Below are positions 32,455-41,700 of a DNA stretch of 64,000 bases, piece by piece. Within the stretch, counting starts at the first letter, position 1, and the number at the start of each line of letters is the position of its first letter. Source of the stretch: Nannocystis punicea (GTDB lineage Bacteria; Myxococcota_A; Polyangia; Nannocystales; Nannocystaceae); the NCBI RefSeq assembly GCF_026965555.1, contig NZ_CP114040.1, forward strand, positions 11,858,001-11,922,000, in the 5' to 3' direction. A program made the position numbers and the translations under genes. The notes beneath the pieces were generated by a model. It made no database searches and was not told where the DNA came from. It saw only the letters and a list, made by a program, of their open reading frames with translations.

Positions 32455-32536
32455 ACGGATGGTAATATGACCGGGGGGTGCTACTGTCAAGGCGACCGCG
32501 CAGAAAAACCCGCGCGGCCCAGCACGCGCCCGAGCC

Positions 32537-33118
32537 ATGACTGCGACCACCACCAAGCGACTGCCGAAGGCCGAGCGGCGCACCCAGTTGCTCGCGACCG
32601 CGCAGCAGATCGTCCGCGAGGAGGGGACCGATGCGTTGACGCTCGGCTACCTCGCCGAGCGCGCCGGCGTCAGCAAGCCGATCACCTACGGCCACTTTCA
32701 GACGCGGTCCGGCCTGCTGGTCGCGCTCGCCCGGGAGCTCGACGATCGCCACATCGAGGCCCTGCACGAGGCCCTGAAGCGCACGCGCCAGCGCCTGCCC
32801 GAGGTCGCCCGCGTGATCAGCGGCGCCTACATGCACTGCTACACCACGGTGGGCCCCGAGTGGCTGGCGATCCTCGCCGCCCTGCAGGGCGACAGCGAGT
32901 CCGAGGCGGTCGCGCAGGAGCTGCAGGACCGCTACGTCACGATCTACCGCGACGCCCTCGCCCCCTTCACCGACCTGCCGCAGCGCGAGCTGCAGCGCCG
33001 CTGCGTCGCCATCCTCGGCGCCGCCGAGGCGCTCGGCCGCGACCTGTTCCGCGACCGCATCGACGAGCCCGCCGCCGCCGCGACCCTCGCCTCGCTCATC
33101 GTCGCCTGGCTGTCGTGA
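32537..33118 (+). CDS. TetR-family transcriptional regulator
   Basis: A 193-residue regulator. The N-terminal helix-turn-helix (about 12-58) carries the family pattern RRTQLLATAQQIVREEGTDALTLGYLAERAGVSKPITYGHFQTRSGLL. The C-terminal helical domain is the ligand and dimer part and is not informative about the inducer. It diverges from two dehydrogenase-like genes, with a perfect inverted repeat in between, so autoregulation and repression of those genes is the simple model. No Shine-Dalgarno is obvious before the ATG. Confidence 0.9.
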   Translation: MTATTTKRLPKAERRTQLLATAQQIVREEGTDALTLGYLAERAGVSKPITYGHFQTRSGLLVALARELDDRHIEALHEALKRTRQRLPEVARVISGAYMHCYTTVGPEWLAILAALQGDSESEAVAQELQDRYVTIYRDALAPFTDLPQRELQRRCVAILGAAEALGRDLFRDRIDEPAAAATLASLIVAWLS

Positions 33119-33178
33119 TCGCCACGTCGAACACTCCTGGCCTCGAGGACAGGCGAAGCACCACGAGAAAGCCGCGCC

Positions 33179-34582
33179 TCACCGCAGGCGGTCGAGCTCG
33201 CCGGTGCAGTCGAGCGTCGCGCCGTTCTTGAGCGGCACCGACGTCACCCCGACCGCGTCGCGCTCGACCCCCATCGCCCGGGCGATCGACACCAGCAGGC
33301 GGTTGTGCGGTGGGCCTTGCAGCTCGTCGCCGAGCAGCCCGGGCACCACGTTCGTCTGGCGCCAGTACAGGTACCGGCCCGGCTTATCAAAATACCCGGT
33401 CCCGCCGGCCAGCACCACCGGCAGGCGGTACAGCTGGTGTTCGGGCGTCCCGAGCTCGCTCGACCACACGACCACGGTGTCGTCGAGCAGCGTCCCGCCC
33501 GCGCTCGGGATGTCCTCGAGGACATCCAGCAGCTTCGCCACGTCGTTCGCGTGGTAGCGGCCGAAGTTGGTCATCACCTGGGCCGCGACCGGGTCGGACG
33601 AGACCGCGTGGGCGAAGTCGTTGTGGAGGTCGCCGGGCGGCGCCCCGACCTGCTCGTTGCGCAGGCCCCACAGCGCCAGCACTGCCACCCGGGTCAGGTC
33701 GCACGACAGCGCCAGCGCGGTCAGCGTCGTGAACAGCTGCGTGCGCTGGTCGTACCACTCCGGGTCCTCCCACGGCGCCGCCGCGCCCGGCGGGGCCGGC
33801 ACCTCACATGTCTTTTGGGACAGCGCCTCGAGCTGCAGCTCGAGCGCGCGCAGCAGGTCGCGGTGCTGCTCGACCTTGAGGCGGTCGTCGGCGCCGAGGC
33901 GCGGCGCGACCGCGGCGAACTGCTCGCGGGCCAGCGCGACCACCCCGCGCTGGCGGGCGCGGATCGCCGCCGCGTCGCCGGGCAGCGGCGCGTCGCCGGG
34001 CCCGTCGGGGAACAGCCGCGTGTACAGCTCGGCCGGCTCGTAGATGTACGGCAGCGTCTTGCCGCTCGCGTCGTACGAGTACGGCCAGCTGCCGTGCGAC
34101 ACCTGCAGCGACGCGATCTGGCCCGGTTCGGCGATCGCCGCCGCCACGATCTGATCGATCGACGGCCCCTGCGCGTGCGCCGGCCCGTCCTCGAGGTCCA
34201 CCGCCTGCGTCCCCGTCAGCGCCGTCGCGTGGCCCTCCTTGTGCTCGTTGAGCGCGGTCGTCAGGCCGACCGCGTTGCCGAGCCCGTCGAGGATCGAAAG
34301 GCGCGCGCGGTGGCGGTGGAGGGGTCGCAAGATCTCGCTGAAATCTGCCTCGGAGAGCGAGGCGAGCGGCGCCTCCCAGTCCTCGTCCTCCGACATCTCG
34401 CCGGGGCGCATGCGCCAGCGCGGGTAGACCGCGCCGTGCTCCGTCATCACCACCAGCAGGCGTCGCACCGGCGCGTCGTCACCCGCTCGCGCGCCGCGCG
34501 GCAGCAGCGACGGCAGCCACAGCGCGCCGAGGCCGAGGCCGAGGCCGCCGCGCAGCCACGCGCGACGCGACGTCGACGTCAC
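33179..34582 (-). CDS. DUF1552 protein with Tat signal
   Basis: A 467-residue exported protein of the DUF1552 family (PF07586). The N-terminus SRRAWLRGGLGLGLGALWLP is a twin-arginine signal. The body has the family landmarks: LLVVMTEHGAVYPRW near the start, LDGLGNAVG, NEHKEGHATALTG, and VVVWSSELGTPEHQLYRLPVVLAGG, an alkaline-phosphatase-like metal-site region. Such genes are usually next to a DUF1592/DUF1588 haem protein; that partner is absent here. GTG start with GGAGG 6 nt upstream. Two palindromes lie inside, one perfect at 33509-33528 in a surface loop (LEDIPSAGG). Confidence 0.88.
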   Translation of the reverse strand: MTSTSRRAWLRGGLGLGLGALWLPSLLPRGARAGDDAPVRRLLVVMTEHGAVYPRWRMRPGEMSEDEDWEAPLASLSEADFSEILRPLHRHRARLSILDGLGNAVGLTTALNEHKEGHATALTGTQAVDLEDGPAHAQGPSIDQIVAAAIAEPGQIASLQVSHGSWPYSYDASGKTLPYIYEPAELYTRLFPDGPGDAPLPGDAAAIRARQRGVVALAREQFAAVAPRLGADDRLKVEQHRDLLRALELQLEALSQKTCEVPAPPGAAAPWEDPEWYDQRTQLFTTLTALALSCDLTRVAVLALWGLRNEQVGAPPGDLHNDFAHAVSSDPVAAQVMTNFGRYHANDVAKLLDVLEDIPSAGGTLLDDTVVVWSSELGTPEHQLYRLPVVLAGGTGYFDKPGRYLYWRQTNVVPGLLGDELQGPPHNRLLVSIARAMGVERDAVGVTSVPLKNGATLDCTGELDRLR

Positions 34583-34771
34583 GGAACCTCCGTCGCGCGG
34601 GTCGAGTCCGCGCGCTTCGTGGTGCGCACGATCGCGCTCGCGTGTGGGCCGCCAGCCGCGTGCATGCCGGTCCTGCGGACATGCACATGCATCACTCGCG
34701 CGACCATCGCTGTCACCCTACGAGCTGCGTCGCGGTGGGTCAAGGCGCGCGGCGCTCACCCATGGAGAGCG

Positions 34772-34801
34772 TTGACACGTTCGCGCGGGCTTCTTTACAG
34801 T
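34772..34801 (+). promoter_or_regulatory. Sigma-70-type promoter, leaderless
   Basis: TTGACA (34772-34777), an 18-nt spacer and TACAGT (34796-34801), then 9 nt to the GTG at 34811 without a Shine-Dalgarno. It is the clearest promoter of the window and drives the STAS gene cluster. Confidence 0.75.
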
Positions 34802-34810
34802 CCAGAAGCA

Positions 34811-35437
34811 GTGTCGGTCACGATCGAGGGCGAGCGCATCGATCAGCTCCTGCGCATCATCGTGGCGGCGGCGACGGGCGACTACGAGTTGCGGGTCCCG
34901 CTGGTCGAGGAGGACGACGACGAGTTCCTCGAGGTCGAGCTCGGCGTGAACTACTTGCTCGAGGAGCTGACGCTCGGCAAGGCCAGGAGCGACGGCCAGC
35001 GCCAGCAGCTCGAGGCGCGCGCCGAGGAGCTGGCGCACCAGCAGAGCGAGCTGGTGCAGGCGCTGTCGACCCCGGTGATCGCGGTGTGGCCGGGCGTGCT
35101 GGCGCTGCCGCTGGTCGGCCGCGTCGACGACGAGCGGGCCGCGACGATCACCGCCGTCCTGCTCGAGCGGGTCACCGCCGAGCGGGCCACCCACGTCATC
35201 CTCGACCTCACCGGCGTCGGCACGATTGCCGGCAACACCATGCCGGCGCTGCTCCGCATGGTCCGCGCGATCGGCCTGCTCGGCGCCTCCTGCCTGCTCA
35301 CCGGCATCAGCCCCCCGGTCGCGCAGCAGATCGTCGCGCTCGGGGCGACCGCGGGCGGCGCGTCGGTGCGCGCGCTCGCCCAGCTGAGCGACGCCCTCGC
35401 GTTCGTCTTGGCCCAGAAAGGCGCGCTCCAGCGCTGA
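34811..35437 (+). CDS. RsbR-type STAS-domain protein, copy A
   Basis: A 208-residue protein. The N-terminal about 75 residues are acidic and helical; the C-terminal half is a STAS domain of the RsbR/RsbS kind (LSTPVIAVWPGVLALPLVGRVDDERAATITAVLLERV... THVILDLTGVGTIAGNTM). In known RsbR proteins two Thr in the STAS domain are phosphorylated by RsbT; here the DLTGVGTI loop and a nearby Thr are candidates. It should act in a stressosome or partner-switching complex. It is followed by a small companion gene, and both are duplicated immediately downstream. Confidence 0.85.
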   Translation: MSVTIEGERIDQLLRIIVAAATGDYELRVPLVEEDDDEFLEVELGVNYLLEELTLGKARSDGQRQQLEARAEELAHQQSELVQALSTPVIAVWPGVLALPLVGRVDDERAATITAVLLERVTAERATHVILDLTGVGTIAGNTMPALLRMVRAIGLLGASCLLTGISPPVAQQIVALGATAGGASVRALAQLSDALAFVLAQKGALQR

Positions 35438-35439
35438 TC

Positions 35440-35790
35440 ATGCCGTTCCGCTACGAGGAGCTGGTGACGCCCAGAGGCCGCCCGTACGTGCGCGTGCACG
35501 TCTCGGGCGACATCGACATCCGCGACGCCGAGGAGTACGTGGCGAAGTTCCTCGGGCCGTACCTGCGCCGGCACGTGCTGTCGGTGGTGGCGAGCGGCAC
35601 CGAGTACACGGCCAGGGCGCGCAAGCACCTGCTGGCGATGAACGACGCCGGCCCGCACGCGACCGTGACGAACAGCGCGCTGGTGCGGACGGCGATCAAT
35701 CTGATGACGCGGTCCCAGGACAACCCGAACTACCGCGTTTTCGCCGACGAGCTCGCGGCGCTCGCCTGGCTCGACGAGCAGGAGGCTTGA
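35440..35790 (+). CDS. Small SpoIIAA/DUF7793-like companion protein, copy A
   Basis: A 116-residue protein with an alternating alpha/beta pattern: GRPYVRVHVSGDIDIRDAEEYVAKFLGP, then VLSVVASGTEYTARARKHL, VTNSALVRTAINLM and a final YRVFADELAALAWLDE. It resembles the STAS/SEC14-like 'SpoIIAA-like' group in plan; I am not sure of the family. Paralogues lie at 36430-36792 and 60298-60732. It starts 2 nt after the STAS gene's stop, so the pair is coupled; a physical partner role is likely. Confidence 0.75.
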   Translation: MPFRYEELVTPRGRPYVRVHVSGDIDIRDAEEYVAKFLGPYLRRHVLSVVASGTEYTARARKHLLAMNDAGPHATVTNSALVRTAINLMTRSQDNPNYRVFADELAALAWLDEQEA

Positions 35791-35791
35791 T

Positions 35792-36418
35792 GTGTCGCTG
35801 ACGATCTCGCACGCGCGGATCCACGAGCTCCTGAACGTGCTGGTCACCGCCGGCAGCGGCGACTACGACGTCCGGGTCCGGCTCGAGGAGAACGAGGACG
35901 CGCTGCTCGACGTCGAGATGGGCATCAACTACCTGCTCGACGAGCTCATCGATCGCCGCGACCAGAACGAGGCCCAGGAGGAGGAGCTGCTGACGCGCGC
36001 GCGGCAGCTGGCGCGCCAGCAGGAGGAGCTGGTGCAGGCGCTGTCGACCCCGGTGATCGTCGTGTGGCCGGGCGTGCTGGCGCTCCCGCTGGTCGGCCGC
36101 ATCGACGACGCCCGCGCGGCCACCATCACGAGCGCGTTGCTCGAGCGAGTCACCGCCGAGCAGGCCACGCACGTCATCCTCGACCTCACCGGCGTCGCCG
36201 CGATCGCCGGCGCCACCATGCCGGCGCTGCTCCGCATGGTCCGCGCGATCGGCCTGCTCGGCGCGCGCTGCCTCCTCACCGGCATCCGCCCCGAGGTCGC
36301 CCCACAGATCGTCGAGCTCGGCGGCGACGACCTCCACGTCCGCGCGCTCGCACAATTGTCCGACGCGCTCGCCCTGGTGCTCGCCGACAAGGGCGTGCTC
36401 GACCAGCCGCACAGATAG
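35792..36418 (+). CDS. RsbR-type STAS-domain protein, copy B
   Basis: A 208-residue paralogue of the gene at 34811, exactly the same length. The STAS half is nearly identical (LSTPVIVVWPGVLALPLVGRIDDARAATITSALLERVTAEQATHVILDLTGVAAIAGATM), while the N-terminal half has diverged, keeping NYLLDELIDRR and the charge pattern. Thr/Ser in the DLTGV loop are kept except that GTIAGN became AAIAGA, which may change the phosphorylation site. It starts with GTG, 6 nt after GGAGG that lies inside the end of the previous gene. Confidence 0.85.
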   Translation: MSLTISHARIHELLNVLVTAGSGDYDVRVRLEENEDALLDVEMGINYLLDELIDRRDQNEAQEEELLTRARQLARQQEELVQALSTPVIVVWPGVLALPLVGRIDDARAATITSALLERVTAEQATHVILDLTGVAAIAGATMPALLRMVRAIGLLGARCLLTGIRPEVAPQIVELGGDDLHVRALAQLSDALALVLADKGVLDQPHR

Positions 36419-36429
36419 GAGCCACGCGC

Positions 36430-36792
36430 ATGCCGTTCCTGTTCGAAGAGGCCACGACGCCGCAGGGCAAGCCGCTGCTGCGGATCCTCGCCCGAGGCGA
36501 GGTCACGCTCGCCGACGCCGAGGCGCTCGGCGCTCGCATCGAGCCCGGCGCCCGCAACCATCGCTGGCGGATCCTCAGCGTCGTCGAGAAGGGCACCGAG
36601 TACTCGTCCGCGGCCCGCAAGTACTTCCCGAACCTGCAGCCCATGTACGGCGCGATCGCCGTCTTCGTCACCAGCCCGATCGTCCGCGCCGCGATCAACA
36701 TGATGATGCGGCTGACGGGCCAGGCGCCGAACCTGCGCCTGTTCAGCACGGAGGAAGAGGGCCTGGCCTGGCTGGACGCCCTCGAGATCTGA
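36430..36792 (+). CDS. Small SpoIIAA/DUF7793-like companion protein, copy B
   Basis: A 120-residue paralogue of the gene at 35440: MPFLFEEATTPQGKPLLRILARGEVTLADAEALG, KGTEYSSAARKYF, VTSPIVRAAINMMM and a final LRLFSTEEEGLAWLDALEI align in order. AGGAG lies about 9 nt before the ATG. It closes a two-gene module that has been duplicated whole. Function unknown; partner-switching in stress signalling is inferred from its invariable STAS neighbour. Confidence 0.75.
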   Translation: MPFLFEEATTPQGKPLLRILARGEVTLADAEALGARIEPGARNHRWRILSVVEKGTEYSSAARKYFPNLQPMYGAIAVFVTSPIVRAAINMMMRLTGQAPNLRLFSTEEEGLAWLDALEI

Positions 36793-36874
36793 CGCGCTCT
36801 CGCCCTGGACGGCGGTTTCGGCCCGGAACGCGCGGATCCGCCGCGCCGTGGTATAAGGTGCGCCGCCCGGGCCT

Positions 36875-37900
36875 GTGAAGCTCATCATCCAGATCCCCTG
36901 CCTCAACGAGCGGGAGCACCTGCCGGCGACCTTCGCCGACCTCCCGCGCGCGCTGCCGGGGATCGACAGCATCGAGGTCCTCGTCGTCGACGACGGCAGC
37001 ACCGACGGCACCGCCGAGGTCGCCGAGCAGCTGGGCGTCCACCACCTGCTTCGCTTCCCCGGCCACCGCGGGCTCGCGGCCGCGTTCCAGGCCGGCGTCG
37101 ACGCCTGCCTCGCGCTCGGCGCCGACATCATCGTCAACACCGACGCCGACAACCAGTACCCCGGCGCCGACATCGCCCGCCTGTGCGCGCCGATCCTCGA
37201 GGGCCGCGCGGACCTGGTGGTGGGCGACCGGCAGACCGACCAGATCCCGCACTTCGGCCCGCTGAAGCGGCTGCTGCAGCGGTGGGGCTCGCGCGTGGTC
37301 CGCCGCGCCTCGGGCACGACGGTGCGTGACTCCACGAGCGGCTTTCGGGCGATGAACCGGCGGGCCGCGGCGGCGCTGTTCGTACACAACCGCTTCACCT
37401 ACACCCTCGAGTCGATCATCCAGGCCGGCGCCGCCGGCCTGACGATCGCCGACGTGACGATCACGACCAACCCGGAGACCCGCCGCTCGCGCCTGTTCCG
37501 CTCGATGGGCAGCTACGTGCGCCGCAACGGCGCCGTCATCGTCCGCTCGTACGGCATGTACTGGCCGGTCCAGACCTTCGGCGTGATCGCCCTGCTGCTG
37601 CTCGCGTTCGGCCTGACCCTCGGCGGCCGCTTCACCTACTACTACCTGTCCCGTTGGCCACAAGAGAGCGGCCACACCGAGTCGCTGCTGGTCGGCGTCG
37701 GCGCGGTGGTGCTGGCCTTCCTGGTCGCGCTGATGGCGTTCCTCGGCGACCTCAGCGCGGCCAACCGGCGGCTGACCGAGCAGGTCCTGGCCCAGGTCCG
37801 CGGCCTGTCGGCGGCGCTCGCGGCCCGCGACGACGCGCCGGCGATCCCCGGCCACCGCCGCACCACCGCCGCCCCGTGGCGGCCGGAGGCGCGCGCGTGA
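36875..37900 (+). CDS. Family 2 glycosyltransferase (DPM synthase-like)
   Basis: A 341-residue enzyme with GTG start. The GT-A core has VLVVDDGSTDGT, the metal-binding DADNQYPG and a following DLVVGDRQT; two C-terminal helices (about 228-248 and 266-288) anchor it in the membrane. This architecture fits polyprenyl-phosphate sugar transferases (dolichyl-phosphate mannose synthase or ArnC-like), which charge the lipid carriers used by GT39 enzymes such as those in this window. A TATAAG lies 17 nt upstream of the start. The stop overlaps the methyltransferase start (GTGA), so both are coupled. Confidence 0.9.
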   Translation: MKLIIQIPCLNEREHLPATFADLPRALPGIDSIEVLVVDDGSTDGTAEVAEQLGVHHLLRFPGHRGLAAAFQAGVDACLALGADIIVNTDADNQYPGADIARLCAPILEGRADLVVGDRQTDQIPHFGPLKRLLQRWGSRVVRRASGTTVRDSTSGFRAMNRRAAAALFVHNRFTYTLESIIQAGAAGLTIADVTITTNPETRRSRLFRSMGSYVRRNGAVIVRSYGMYWPVQTFGVIALLLLAFGLTLGGRFTYYYLSRWPQESGHTESLLVGVGAVVLAFLVALMAFLGDLSAANRRLTEQVLAQVRGLSAALAARDDAPAIPGHRRTTAAPWRPEARA

Positions 37901-38499
37901 AGGTCGACGTCGGCAACGTCGTCGGCAACGCCGAGGCGAAGTACGACCACCCCAACCCGATCGCCCGCCGCCTGGTCGCCGGGTTCAAGCGGGCCGTCGG
38001 CGACCTGTACCTTCGGACATGTCCCGAGAGCGTGCTCGAGGTCGGCTGCGGCGAGGGCCTCCTGGCCGACAGCCTGATCCGCCTGCGCCGCCCGGCCCGC
38101 TTCGAGGCCTGCGACGTCGACCTGTCGCGGCTGGCGCCCGGCCTCGACCCGCACCTGTCCTTCCAGACAGCCTCGATCTACCAGCTGCCGCACGCCGACC
38201 GCAGCGTCGACCTCGTGCTCGCCTGCGAGGTGCTGGAGCACCTCGAGGACCCGGCCGCCGGCCTGCGCGAGCTGGCCCGCGTCGCCCGCCGCGCGGTCCT
38301 GGTCAGCACCCCGTGGGAGCCCGTGTGGCGGGTCCTCAACCTCGCCCGCGGCCGCTACGTGCGCGCCCTCGGCAACACGCCCGGGCACATCCAGCACTTC
38401 TCGCGGCGGGCCCTGCTGCGCCTGGCCGAGACGCGCCTGCGCGTGGTCGAGGTGCGCCGCCCCTTGCCCTGGACGGTGATCCTCGGTGAGCCGCGCTGA
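37897..38499 (+). CDS. Class I SAM-dependent methyltransferase
   Basis: A 200-residue methyltransferase. Motif I is VLEVGCGEGLLADSL, the acidic end of beta-2 is ACDVDLS and motif IV is DLVLACEVLEHL; the fold is the UbiE/Methyltransf_11 type. The substrate is unknown, but translational coupling to the GT2 gene points to a glycan or lipid-linked sugar, or to ubiquinone-like lipids. GTG start overlapping the previous stop. A palindrome crosses the loop before motif I (about 38006-38030, peptide YLRTCPES) and another after beta-2 (LSFQTAS), both tolerated. Confidence 0.85.
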   Translation: MKVDVGNVVGNAEAKYDHPNPIARRLVAGFKRAVGDLYLRTCPESVLEVGCGEGLLADSLIRLRRPARFEACDVDLSRLAPGLDPHLSFQTASIYQLPHADRSVDLVLACEVLEHLEDPAAGLRELARVARRAVLVSTPWEPVWRVLNLARGRYVRALGNTPGHIQHFSRRALLRLAETRLRVVEVRRPLPWTVILGEPR

Positions 38500-38553
38500 G
38501 TCCTCTGAAAGACGGCACGGCCGCACGTCGCGCCCGGTGAACCGAATCGAGAT

Positions 38554-38577
38554 GGATCTGTCCTTTCAGACAGATCC
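38554..38577. repeat. Perfect 9-bp-arm copy of the interspersed palindrome
   Basis: GGATCTGTC and GACAGATCC pair perfectly around CTTTCA, in the 225-base gap before the large membrane-protein gene. Here both arms carry the TGTC/GACA core but the flanks differ from the usual ACATG, as if compensatory changes kept the stem. Confidence 0.75.
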
Positions 38578-38724
38578 AGACTCGCCGCAGCCCCGGCGCA
38601 CACGGTGCCATCGACGAGCTCGCGGAGCCCGGCGGCCCCGCGCCTCCGAGCTCAACCTGTCCTTCCAGACATCTTCCGCCTCACCGCCGCTTCGGCCGCC
38701 GCGGATCGCGCGGAGAAGCTTGCG

Positions 38725-41700
38725 ATGACCGCGGCGCGCCCTCGCGGCCGGCTGCTCCGCCTGGTCGTTCGGACCTGGCCCTTCATTCTCGTGACCGCGC
38801 TCGGCCTGTGGCTGCTGTGGCCGGTGCCCGCCGGCGTGATGCCGCTGTCGGCCGACCACACTGTGCACCTCACCCGCGCCTGGCTCTACGGCCAGCAATT
38901 GGCGGGCGGCCACCTGGTCGGCTGGAGCCCGTTCTGGTTCTTCGGCTTCCCCCTCGGCGAGCTCTACCCGCCGCTCGGCGATCTGCTGGTGATCGCCGTC
39001 CGGGTCGTCACTCTGGGCCTGCTCGACTGGGCCCAGGCGTACGCGCTCGCCTTCACCCTCGTGTTCCTCCTGCAGGGCTGGGCCCTGCTGCGTTGCGGCC
39101 GCGCCCTCGGCCTCGGCCCGCTCGCCGGGGTCATCGCCGCCGCGCTGGCCCTGCTCGACGCCGGGGCCTACCGCGAGGGCGGGTGGGTCTACACCGTGAC
39201 CTACGGCGTGTGGCCGCAGGCGCTCGCCACCAGCCTGGCCTACTGGGCGCTGGCCGAGCTGGCCCTGGCCGCACGTGTCCGGGAGGGCATGTCCCCGGGG
39301 ACACATCACCGCCACCTCGCCCTCGCCGCCCTCGCCGCCGCCGGCGCGCTGCTGGCCCACCCGATGAGCCTGCCGATGCTGGCGCTGGCCGCCCCGCTGT
39401 GGCTGATCACCGTCGGCCTGCGCGGCGCGGGCTCGCCGGCGCCCGGGTTCGAAGTCGCGGACGCTCCACCTCTTGTGCCCGCGGGACCGCCCACCGGCGC
39501 GAAGGCATTGGCCACTGACGCGACCGCGCCTGTCCCTTCGGACACTTCCGCTTCAGTCGGCGCAGGTCGACATGTCCCTCCGGGCACTGCTGCCCCGTCT
39601 TCCCCCGCGGCCCACACGCCACCTGTCCCTTCAGACACCTCCGTCGCGCCCGCACCTCCTGCCTCCGACAGCCTCATCGCCGGGACGGGCATCTCCGCGA
39701 CGCTCGCACCTCCTGCTTCGGAAGGTCTGATCCCCGGCGCGAATCGACCCGTCCCTTCGGGCACATCCTCCCCGGCCAGCGTCGCCACCGGCGCGAATCA
39801 ACCCGTCCCTTCGGGCACATCCTCCCCGGCCAGCGTCGCCACCGGCGCGAATCAACCTGTCCCTTCGGGCACATCCTCCCCGGCCAGCGTCGCCACCGGC
39901 GCGCCACCCCCCGTCCCTCCGGATACCTCTTCCGCCGCCCCGTCTGGCCTCGTGGCCGAGAAGCCACCTGTCCCCCCGGACACACCCTCCCCGGTTCCGC
40001 CCCCCGGCCCCGCCGCTCCCGAGCAACCTGTCCCCGAGGACATCCCCCTTCCGAGCCCCCTCACTCGCCGCGAGCGGCTCGCCGGAGCCGCTCTCGACCT
40101 CGGCCTCGTCCTCGGCCTCGCCCTCGCGCTCGCGGCCTGGTGGCTATGGCCGATGAGCGCCCACCGCGGCTACATGGCGAGCTACGGCTGGCTCTACGCC
40201 CCGCTCGAAGCCATGCTGCGGATGCTGCGGGCGGGCCAGTGGACCCAGCTGATGGCGCCGGCGGCCGGGTTCACCGCGTTGCTCGGACTCGGCGTCGCGG
40301 CGGTGCGCGGCTCCGGCTTCCTCCGCTTCGTCGCCCTGCTCGCGCTGGTCCACTGGCTGCTGGCCAGCACCGACGTGTTCTGGACTGTGCGCCTCGACCG
40401 CCTCAGCAGCGGCTTCTCGCACATCCAGTACCAGCGCTTCCTGACGGCCGCCAAGCCGGGCCTGTTCCTGCTGGCCGGCGCCCTCGCCGGCGGCCTGGCC
40501 GTCATGGCCCGGAGGACATGGTCCAAGCGCCGTGTCGAGAGAGCCATGTCCATCGGGACAGCCGCGATCGCCGCCGCGCTGATCGCCTGGCTCGCGCGCG
40601 ACGCCTGGAACCTGGCCCGGCGCCACGGCGTCGGCGTCGTTCAGACCGAGCGGATGCCCGGAGATCCGGCCTTCGCAGCCGCCTACGAGCAGTTCTTGCA
40701 GTGGGCCGCGAGCGCCCGCCAGGGCCAGGCCGCCGACTGGCGGATCGCGGTCCGCACCGACCGCAACGCCCACTGGTTCATGGACAGCCCGGTCTACACC
40801 GGGACCCCGATCTACAAGATCGGCTTCACCCCCGGCGACAACTTCGTCCACAAGCCCGAGTCCGGGTCCCCTCGCCTCCTCGACCTCGCCCAGGCCCGCT
40901 ACCTGCTCACGCAGGGCGGCAGCGGGCCCGCGCAGGTGGCCAGCTTCGGCCCGCTCCGGGTGTTCGAGCGCCCCGGCGCCGCCGGCATCGCCCGCATCGA
41001 CGGCCCCGGCGAGCTGCTCGTCGACGCCGCCGACCTGCAGGCCGGCCTCGTCCGCGTGCGCCTCGCCGGCACCGCGCCCGACTCCCGCCTGGTGTTCCAC
41101 GTCGCCGGCTACCCGCGCTGGGACCTGTCTTTCCGGCCAGGAGACAGCGCCGCCGCGGAGGCGGTGCCGTGGATCGAGGTCCCGGTGGTCGGCGATGGCC
41201 CCACCGCCACGCCCGAGCAGCGCCTGCGCGGCGAGCTGCGCGGCGGCAAGGCCCTCGGCGACGACGGCAGCGAGCCGACCCTGATCGCCGCGCCCGCGCG
41301 CGACGGCGTGTTCGAGCTCCGCTACGCGCGCTGGCGCTGGTTCGACGCCGCCGGCTTGCTGGCCACTCTTGCCGCTCTCGCCGCATGTGTCTCTTTGGTC
41401 AGGTCGCCGCGCCTCGTCGACCGCCTGCGCCCGCTCGCCCGCAACCTCGCCCGCCCGGCCGTGCTGATCGCCGCCACCGCCGCGGTGCTGCTGCTCGCCG
41501 GCCTGCGCTGGCAGAGCGCCGCCGCCCGCGAGCGCCCGCTGGCCAGCGCCCGCGTGGCCGACGGCCGGGCCGCAGCCACCCACGCGCGCAGCGGCCCGCT
41601 CAAGACCGACATGCTGATCTTCCCGGCCGTCCTCGCCGACCCACGCCGCCCCACCGAGGTCGTGTTCTCCGGCGTCGCCCCCGGGCCCATGCTGGACGCC

